Below, piece after piece: positions 56,583 through 64,000 of a stretch of 64,000 nt of DNA (positions are counted from its first letter, which is position 1; every line of letters begins with the position of its first letter). The position numbers and the translations under genes are program-made. Under the pieces are notes generated by a model that saw only the letters and a program-made list of their open reading frames with translations, was not told where the DNA came from and did not search any database. The DNA is taken from the NCBI GenBank assembly GCA_030248295.1, contig JASANH010000781.1, positions 62,001 to 126,000 of the forward strand, written 5' to 3'. The DNA is from Mesodorylaimus sp. YZB2_4. Taxonomy: Eukaryota > Nematoda > Enoplea > Dorylaimida > Dorylaimidae.

Positions 56583-58431
56583 ATTGCGAAAATACACAAC
56601 TGTATTTTTCCTATTTTCATATCCTACACCTTTTTCGTCACATATTGGCACTTGAAATCCTTGGCTCAGAGGCGGACCGGTTCCCTGAACCAGTACACAC
56701 ATAGGCCGGAGGACATGACACATGCCTAGTCCATGCCTATTACACACTGCACAAAAACTTCATGCTCTGATCTTCTGTCATCTATATCTTCATGTTGCAA
56801 AAAGTCGGGATATCATGAAGGCCACATTACCCCGACATTTTGTTTCCCATCCTGCCGTGAGTTATATCCAGGCTGAAACACTGTCTGACACGGCTAACAG
56901 GAGAACAAAATACAAGACTGCTCCATTGCACTGTTGAGCTGTTTTGCTTTATGAAATGCGGAATCATACTGCTTTGTTGTAGGCGTGATCAGCTAAAGTT
57001 GTGTTCTTTATGTTTGATGTGGATGAAGCGTGGATGATAAAGTGAGCACCATCTCAAAAAGTAATCTATTTTACACCCTTATTGTGCGTGGGGTTGGGGG
57101 GGTTTTATCAGATCTCAGTGTCGCCAGTGCAATGATTTTAATATGTTCAGTGATGCGTGATTCCCGAAACAAAAATGATCTGCTCTGATTAGCCAGGGGA
57201 GCAAAGCCAGCGCTGACTGATATATCTGCCGATAGCGATAATTTTTTGCATAAATAATTTTATTTTCCAGTCCAAAAGAGGCTTGGACAAATTTAGTCTG
57301 CTAGAATAAGTATGACGGAAAAGGAAGCTTCAGATTCTAGCCCAAAGGCGGCAGTGCCAAAGAAAATTCTGGGCGATACTAAATCGCGATTAACCCTGAT
57401 TCGCCTTTTTGGGATTGTGTATTACCTGGCAAGCTGTCTCACCTGGCCGTCTTCCTCACTTGACCGACTATAAATATTCCAGTAGTAATTTTTCACTTCG
57501 CGATCCAGGATTAGCAGGAAACAAAAACACATGTGATGAGTCCATTAGAATATAGAATGCCCAGATATGACCATTCCTCTCGTAGAACGGCTGTGTGTCT
57601 GCTCGAATTAATTATGGACTTAAACATCACTCGATGTCTCCAACGACGAACACAACAGAAAGGATTTCTCAAGGAGCACACAAATGATCACTTTCCGATT
57701 AAGAATGGGTTCACCTGATCAAGGCCTTATTGCCAATGAATTTGGCTCTGATCGTATGGACAGCCAGGCCCCAGCACCTTGAATCACGCTGTGGGTACCA
57801 CAGCCGCCTTAGTCCTGATTTCCCGAAGCCGCACCCATCTCTCAATACCTCTGAATAATGGTGCAGGATTGGTGCTCTTATCGCTAAACGGTGAAGTGAG
57901 ATGGTCGGCCATGTCATCGAGTAGCTGAGGGGATGACGTCAGATTCTTAACATCGCTTGAACATGATGACTTGTGACATTACTTTCAATGAAGCAGTTAC
58001 ACTGCACTCAGGCATTGAAAGACATGGAAAAGAGCAGAACATTAAAAACTTAAATTACCAGAATAAGTATTGGTCAAGGAAGAGACAAACCAGTCGAAAA
58101 CATAATCGAAAATTTTTAAAATCGTGTTTTTGATTGACCATAGGAAGATCCCAAGGTTGCTCTCGGCTATGCCCACTGGTGACTTGTTCCATATGGTGAC
58201 TGCAGAAAAATCAAACGACTGCGTGTAAGCGACTGTATGACAAGATGGTGAGGCTGGACTAATCTCTGGCTGTGACGACGACCAGAATCGACTTGTTTCT
58301 TGTATTGATGGTGATATTCTTGAATTCTATGAAGAAATTTATAAAGCTGGATTAGCTTCAGTTGCTTACGACGGGTTTGAAGATATTGCCAACCGAGTTT
58401 ATCCAGAGCAGATTCGTGAGGAATAGTCCAG
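56583..58431. other. Intergenic, one solitary TIR3 end
   Basis: A single right end of the TIR3 family (CACGGCTAACAGGAGAAC) lies at about 56887-56904 without an evident left partner. Otherwise nothing is recognised between IFT74 and the retrotransposon remnant. Confidence 0.4.
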
Positions 58432-58945
58432 TCATCGAGCGGCTAGCTTCTGAGCCCTTGTAAGTTCCAGAATATCATTGGACAGAATAGGGTCCCAACA
58501 AATGGCACTATATTGAAGCTTTGATCTGACCCAGGATTGATAAACAGTTCCAATAATTCTAGAATTCACATATCGTCCGAATTTCCGTTTAAGGGCACCG
58601 ATCATAGAGCATGCACTTCGGACAGCCTGGCTAACATGAGCAGAAAATTTCATGTCGACAGAAAATAAAACGCCTAAAAATTTGAATCGATCGACTAATT
58701 CAATCTGCTGGCTATTCAAACGCAGAGCAGGCTCTTCTTGCACTAAGCCACGGAGACGATAAACAACGGATTTTGTTTGGTCGGTATTGAATGCTAGTTC
58801 AATTTTTGATATCGTTGAGCTAACATTGGATGGCCAAGTGAGACTGGCGGCCACCTGAGAAAGTCGGCCAGGCGAGACAGACTCCTTCTTGGATATGTCG
58901 TCGATGACATCAAAACAGTTTACTCTTTGAACGTGATTGCCTGCT
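58432..58945 (-). pseudogene. Non-LTR retrotransposon reverse-transcriptase remnant
   Basis: The minus strand shows CFDVIDDISK near 58900 (possibly the altered catalytic box). FNTDQTKSVVY, LVDRFKFLGVLFS, VRSKLQYSAICWDP and LTRAQKLAAR follow in the order seen after the catalytic box of jockey/CR1-like elements. The frame is open for about 170 residues, but the palm domain upstream and the endonuclease are absent. A decayed fragment, related to the piece at 17405-17724. Confidence 0.8.
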
Positions 58946-59880
58946 TTTGAGGGGGGGCGGACGTGGTCCAGGAAAAGATGCTAAGATCCTCTTTGTTCAT
59001 TTTATTGATTATCATACCTTTGCTTTCATTTAAAAAATTGCAGATTGAAATGGCTCTCATTAAAAAAAACTGTTTTGCTTGGTCGCAATGCTCCAAGGTG
59101 TACATGTTAAAGCTTTACATCGATCTTTCAGATTTTAGCGAAATTTGATAATTTGTGGGTAACTGCTTCAGTCTTCAATCATCCTCACCCTTGGCCACGT
59201 GTGCTAGCTCTCGATATCCCGGCACTGTCACAGCCGTTTCCAGATGTGCTCAAGTCGTATTTTTATTATGTCTGACATCTGCAAAGAAGAGCGCGAGTTC
59301 GTAATTAGTAAATACTTTTAGCGGCTCTTCTGATTTGTACTTACAGAATCACAATGCTTTTATTAGAAACTTTGGCCGATTAAAAAATGGCATGTTAGGG
59401 TGATGGTCTGACTAAAATTCAAATTTCCTTTAAAAATTTTAAGTCTGGGAGATTTTAAACTGCCAGTTTGTCGCTCGATAATTGCATCATAGGCTGGCTG
59501 GCACTGATAATTGCCTTATGCGTCAGATATGGGAACAAAGGATTATCGGAGTGAGCTGTTTATGGGATGATGAAAAGCAGCAATAAAAGAAACTACGACA
59601 AGTGCCCAAGGGGAGGGCGAAGTGGAAAAACTCTCTCGCCATACTAGGAGTCTAAAAGTGCGAATATTGCCATCATTTATTATCAAATACCTTCCAAAAC
59701 AATACGTCATCATTGATCATTACACCAACTGGTTTTATATTTACTGTTGCCAGCAGAAACACTCGCTCTAAGGAAACAAACGTGCCGAACGACCCCTCCA
59801 CTTCTTCAAGCCTATTTGTTAAGTATTATTTTGAAAAACCAAAAAGTCGGCTTTGAAGTTTTCGAATTGGAAAAAATCAA
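58946..59880. other. Intergenic, nothing recognised
   Basis: It may include more decayed retrotransposon sequence at its left end. It must hold the promoter of the CNNM-type gene at its right end; no clear TATA box is seen. Confidence 0.35.
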
Positions 59881-62849
59881 ATGAACATATCTTATTCTGA
59901 CAGTAATTCATTTTTTTGTCTGTACGATTTTCAAAGCGGTCATGTGTTCTGCAATGAGAGCGAACATTATCCTCGTGACGACCAAATTACATCATCCGAC
60001 CCATTATTCTGGATATTCCTGGCTTGCTATATCGCCTTGGTGATTGTGTGTGGTAAGTGCAGACATGTGCGCCCCCCCCCCCCCACCATATCCCATAATT
60101 AAACTATTTCCAGCCGTCATGCAAGGACTGTCTTTGACTGTGGCATCACTCGATTTGACCACATTAAAAGTGTTATCCGAAGCCGGAGTTGACAAAACCA
60201 AAAAATATGCAAAGCGGCTTGCATCATTCGCTAGCAGGTAATTTCTACTTTGAGATAGCGGGAATTCAAATTTCAGTTTTTCCAGGCGTCAACTTATGTT
60301 AGTAACTTTGATAATTGCCAATGCCACAGCAGCCACTGCAATGCCAGTCGTTATCGCGCAAATAACAAGTCCAGCAGTGGCCATTCTCATTTCGACCACA
60401 GCTGTATTGATATTTGGAGAGTGAGTTCTTGGTCCTATATAAATTTTTAGCCTTCTTGACTGGAATTTTTTTTAGAATCTTACCTCAGTCAATTTGTAGT
60501 CGCTACGGCCTCCCCATTGGTTATTACATGAGTTGGTAAGGTGCCACATTGCCAGCGCATCAGTCTGGGTAACCATGCTGGTCTTCTAGGCTTGTCTGGC
60601 TTCTCTCTGGCATATTTTTCATTATTTCTTTCCCAGTTTCTCTTCTCTTGGATTTAATATTGGGCAAAGACCATGGCACATTTTTTAAACGCAAAGAATT
60701 ATGCGCTTTGGTGGACATGCACGGGCCTGTCGCGCTTGCCGAAGAAGCTGAGAATGTTAGCTTGAATGTTTCTGCATTGGCCATTTCACCGATGGCACGC
60801 ATATTTCAGTGTTCTCAATGCCGGCGTAGAGAGCAGTTGGAAGTCGATTTAGAGAGACTGAGTGCCGACGAGGTGCAAGTTATCAAAGTAATTCAAATAT
60901 TCCAAAAGAATTCCCATGTGCCTACAAATTATTATTTTGACAGGGCGCGCTAACAATGGCTCAAAAAACAGCTGCTCAAGTAAATTTAAATCTTAAAGAC
61001 GTGTACATGCTGCCAGTGGATGCTATTATTGATGAGTCATTAATTCATGAGGCAAGTAAATCAGCCTTTGCTACTAACAAATCTCATAGGCTTGCCCAAC
61101 AAAAAATTTAAATTTTCCTCTATGAGCCGCTTATGACAGTTTGATAGATAATAAGCCCACCCAAAATGCTTTGTGTTTTTGATCATTTTTTTATTGTAAT
61201 GACGATTTTGATTCGCGAACTCAGACGCATACTAACTCCCTTACATATTATTAAGTGCACAAGATCCTGTTTTCAGGGCCTAAAACAGAGAACAACAAAA
61301 AACAATTAGGAAGGGGTCTCTTCTATCTGACGTTGCATGTGAATGTATTTGGTTAGCCGTGCCGCTCACATGCTCCCAGGTGATTATTCATCTATGCAAA
61401 ACTGTCATGAGCAGGATACGGCAGGAAATTCAAATTTTGTGTTTTACATTGGTGTGTAGCACAAGGGTGAACTCCTTTATGTTCAGATTGCTGATATTGC
61501 TCACTCTCGCATCCCAGTCTACGAAGGCACTCGAAAAAATATCATTGGTGTATTGTTCAGCAAGCAGGTAAGTACGAATGGGAATTCTTACGAACGGCCA
61601 AAGTAGAGATTTTTTCGTAGTTGGAATTTGACTTTGTCATATGGGTACCACTCGCTGACCTTGTTAGCTCTGAGGTGTCCGTGGCCCCTTTAAGTGCTGG
61701 CAACAACTTATGCGTGGGTTTTTTAGCATTCAGATGCTAAATCTTCGATTTTTTAGTTAATTATGATACAGCCAGAAAAAAGGCGCTCTATTAAAGAAAT
61801 ATTTTGTGGACCAAACGCCATTCGATCCTTGCAAGCACCATATTTAGTAGACGAAAAGACACCATTGTATCATTTGCTCAATCAGTTCCAAACTGGGACA
61901 AGTAAATCAGCTACAGAGTGCTTGCTTCTCTGACAGATATGGTATGACCATGATCTGGTATCTAGCCTCTCCAGATGTGCAACCAGACCTGGCAGGCGTC
62001 CGAGAGAATGTCTTGCGACTATAGCTGCGGCTGAGACATCGACCCGGGGGGGGGGGGGGTTGACTTTTCCCAGCCAAGGGAGAGTATCAGCCACTCTCTT
62101 TCCGACTCGCCAAAAGTTACAGGTGTCTGTCAGCTCTCTCAAATCGCAATCCACGTTCCTGCTGATAATGTACAGTATGAACCTTTTTCAGCACACATTG
62201 CATTCGTCACCAGACCTTCAGAGGATGGTACTGAGGTAACAGAAGACGGGCCATAGATGTACATTGACTTACATCTTTTATTCACCAGGTTACAGGCATT
62301 GTGACATTGGAAGACGTGATCGAACAACTGCTGCAAGACAAGATCAGAGACGAATCTGACATTCAACGCCAATGGAAATTACAGACAGCCAAAGTTCGAG
62401 TGGTTCATCGTCTAGCAAAAGTAATTATGCGCTGTTGCATTATTAGGTTCTGACCTATTTGAGTTTGATCAAGTAGAATAGACAGATGAGATAGAAAACA
62501 GGTGATAGCTGCTCAAACCGCATCCTTTGCTGGGATCTCTTGCATACCAATGGCGAATTCCTGACTCGAGACAGTATCGACTGATCCAATCTAGAGGCAG
62601 TCAAGGTCGGATCGGTCGATGCTAACGATGAGACAGATGATATAGGTATCTGCAGATAGTGGGGAGGCCATATAAAAGACTACACCAGTGTTATTTTAGA
62701 ACAGCATGCAGATCGACCATACCAAGCAACCCGACAGGACAATGACCTCCTTTTGTTCAGCGCCCGACCTGCAAGCGGTTGTTCACAGGAAATCTAGTAT
62801 CGAGAGTGAGAACAAAAGCATGATATTCATACCCAGTGATAATGACTGA
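59881..62849 (+). CDS. cnnm: CNNM-type metal transporter (DUF21 plus CBS pair)
   Basis: CNNM proteins are membrane proteins tied to magnesium handling. Eleven exons encode 482 residues: 59881-60052, 60114-60237, 60286-60420, 60476-60535, 60590-60887, 60944-61051, 61487-61567, 61757-61901, 62192-62235, 62289-62420, 62700-62849. The DUF21 part shows a first membrane helix, SLDLTTLKVLSEAG, KKYAKRL, then helices ending FGEILPQSICSRYGLPIG, the signature of the family. The CBS pair is marked by SRIPVYEGTRKNIIGVLF and TGIVTLEDVIEQLL. Oddities: a Cys-containing insert of about 55 residues after DUF21 (ISPMARIFQCSQCRRR), a very short extracellular N-terminus, and no recognisable cyclic-nucleotide-binding-like domain after the CBS pair. 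Intron 6 uses a GC donor (GAG/GCAAGT), required by frame. Start choice is the first ATG of the open frame. Confidence 0.88.
61980..62110 (+). repeat. Dispersed repeat R2, CNNM intron copy
   Basis: GGCAGGCGTCCGAGAG, then GCGGCTGAGACATCGACCC, a G run of about 14, TTGAC, GGGAGAGTATCAGCCACTCTC and CGACTCG follow the same order as the copy at 5296-5392. It lies inside CNNM intron 8. Confidence 0.6.
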
Positions 62850-62997
62850 TATTTTGTACGAAACCTGTTTATTAATTGCTTCAAAACTAAAAACCACTCA
62901 ACATGGTAACAGAAACATGGAGTCAGACACCCAAAACAGGTTGCACTCCACAAAAACAGCAAGATGCCGTCAGTACCTACGCTATCCTACGTACAAC

Positions 62998-63623
62998 CTA
63001 GTCTAAAGGTAGCCCAGCCTGTTCCCTCAATGATCGGGTCAATAATCGATATCGTCTGGCAATCTCTGGATTCTTATCGACCCCATCACCTTGTTCGTGC
63101 ATCTTCCAAACCATTTTACAACCCTCCCATCGAAATTGGCTGCACGCTTGCTTGGCGAATTCTACAGCCACATATTTATCTTGGCATGGTGCTCCATTGG
63201 ATCCACTGTAATAACTTCTGGCCACTTGCAAACACGAAACTGGATGGCCCAAAGCGCAGGCTTTCTTTAATGAATTAAACGCTGCCTTTTCATCTGGTGC
63301 ATATTTATCATCCGATCCTAAAGCGACGGCTAACGAGTATTCGTAGCACGCTTCTGAATTGCATTCTTCTTCACACGCATAACGCAACGCTTCGATAGCA
63401 GCATTTTCGTCTTTGGGGACATCCTCTACAATTTATACCATATTTGACAATTTTTCCAAAAAAAACAGGAAAAATTGCTTACTTCCACCAGTTCTTCGCA
63501 TTTTACCATACTTAAAACAACTGTGGGCATGTTTATGTTCTAGGCACGTTTTCTCGTACAAATCGTGCGCTTTCTTAAATTCTTGATCCAAACCAAGCCA
63601 TAAATCAGCTAGGTTGTGACAAG
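62998..63623 (-). CDS. coa7: Cytochrome c oxidase assembly factor 7 (COA7), 5' end outside window
   Basis: COA7 is a Sel1-repeat protein of the mitochondrial intermembrane space needed for respiratory complex IV. Two exons are visible: 63483-63623 and 62998-63425. The first opens in phase with CHNLADLWLGL, and a further exon upstream must supply the start beyond or near the window edge. Repeats of about 36 residues carry paired Cys of the helix-turn-helix type: CLEHKHAHSCFKYG, ACEEECNSEACYEY, ACALGHPVSC and ACSQFRWEGC. The end MHEQGDGVDKN closely resembles the last repeat of animal COA7. The paired cysteines fit import through the Mia40 disulfide relay. The stop lies 148 bases from the CNNM stop, tail to tail. 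Confidence 0.85.
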
Positions 63624-64000
63624 CTGGAAAAAAATGCGAATTAGAGTTGAAGAGCACCAAAATCTGGTCATATTGGTTGATATGGAGCCAAGATAAGAAA
63701 TCCCTGCCAGAAACTAATCTTTACACCACTTGCACAGTAACGCTCCGCTGCTGTAATGGGCGAGTTTGGCCTGTGGGGGTATTTTGTTACCATAGCTGGC
63801 CGCCTTACATATATACTGACTGAATTCTGTATTGCTGCTCGATACGCTCCGGCAGGCGAGGAAGAGACCCGTCGGGTTGATGTATCTAGGACTAAGAGTC
63901 CTGCCTGAGTGCTTTTTGAACAATTCTGCACTGCGAGTCCGTGAAATATGATGGAAACATGGAATAACTCTCATGGAATACCGTAGCACTGTACGTAGAA
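63624..64000. other. COA7 intron or upstream region, inverted R2 fragment
   Basis: An inverted R2 piece (GGGTTGATGTATCTAGGACT context) lies at 63840-63915. No start exon of COA7 is recognisable before the window ends. Confidence 0.45.

Overview
The window looks like nuclear DNA of a nematode. Every gene I could assemble is split by GT-AG introns, many of them only about 50 bases long. One gene (28194-29993) has the nematode cuticle-collagen layout: a short cytoplasmic leader, a membrane anchor and interrupted Gly-X-Y blocks. Several others encode secreted cysteine-rich proteins of the ShK type, which nematodes expand heavily. The species cannot be named from the sequence. Exon models below were built by hand from splice sites and reading phase; in each complete model the summed coding length is a multiple of three.

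Layout. 1-3.3 kb: one small secreted helical protein (-) and a dispersed repeat. 3.3-14.0 kb: a ten-exon quiescin sulfhydryl oxidase (+) whose long introns hold SINE-like copies, two related inverted-repeat elements and broken BEL/Pao retroelement pieces. 14-18.9 kb: a small secreted Cys-rich gene (-) and a non-LTR reverse-transcriptase remnant. 18.9-28.1 kb: two paralogous Cys-rich/Thr-Pro-rich secreted genes in divergent orientation, apparently an inverted duplication. 28.2-30.0 kb: a 15-exon cuticle collagen (-). 30.8-31.3 kb: a short ShK-like secreted gene (+). 34-36.1 kb: a secretory dienelactone-hydrolase-family protein (-). 36.6-43.6 kb: two tandem paralogous secreted genes (-), each with repeated Cys modules, a low-complexity linker and a split ShK-like region; an intron of the second holds a 20-bp minisatellite of about 42 copies. 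45.8-51.3 kb: two small secreted Cys proteins. 51.9-56.6 kb: intraflagellar transport protein IFT74 (+, 17 exons). 59.9-62.8 kb: a CNNM-type (DUF21 plus CBS) membrane protein (+). 63.0 kb to the edge: the 3' part of COA7, a mitochondrial Sel1-repeat assembly factor (-).

The genes do not form one pathway. A theme is the extracellular surface: cuticle collagen, a disulfide-forming oxidase and at least eight secreted Cys-rich or mucin-like products. Housekeeping genes (IFT74, CNNM, COA7) occupy the right end. Non-coding space is rich in short inverted-repeat elements and tRNA-derived SINEs. Points most worth a second look: the inverted duplication of an unrecognised gene family, the tandem ShK-like family with a recurring VGxAL motif, GC-AG introns in three genes, and a collagen assembled from micro-exons, one of 10 nt.
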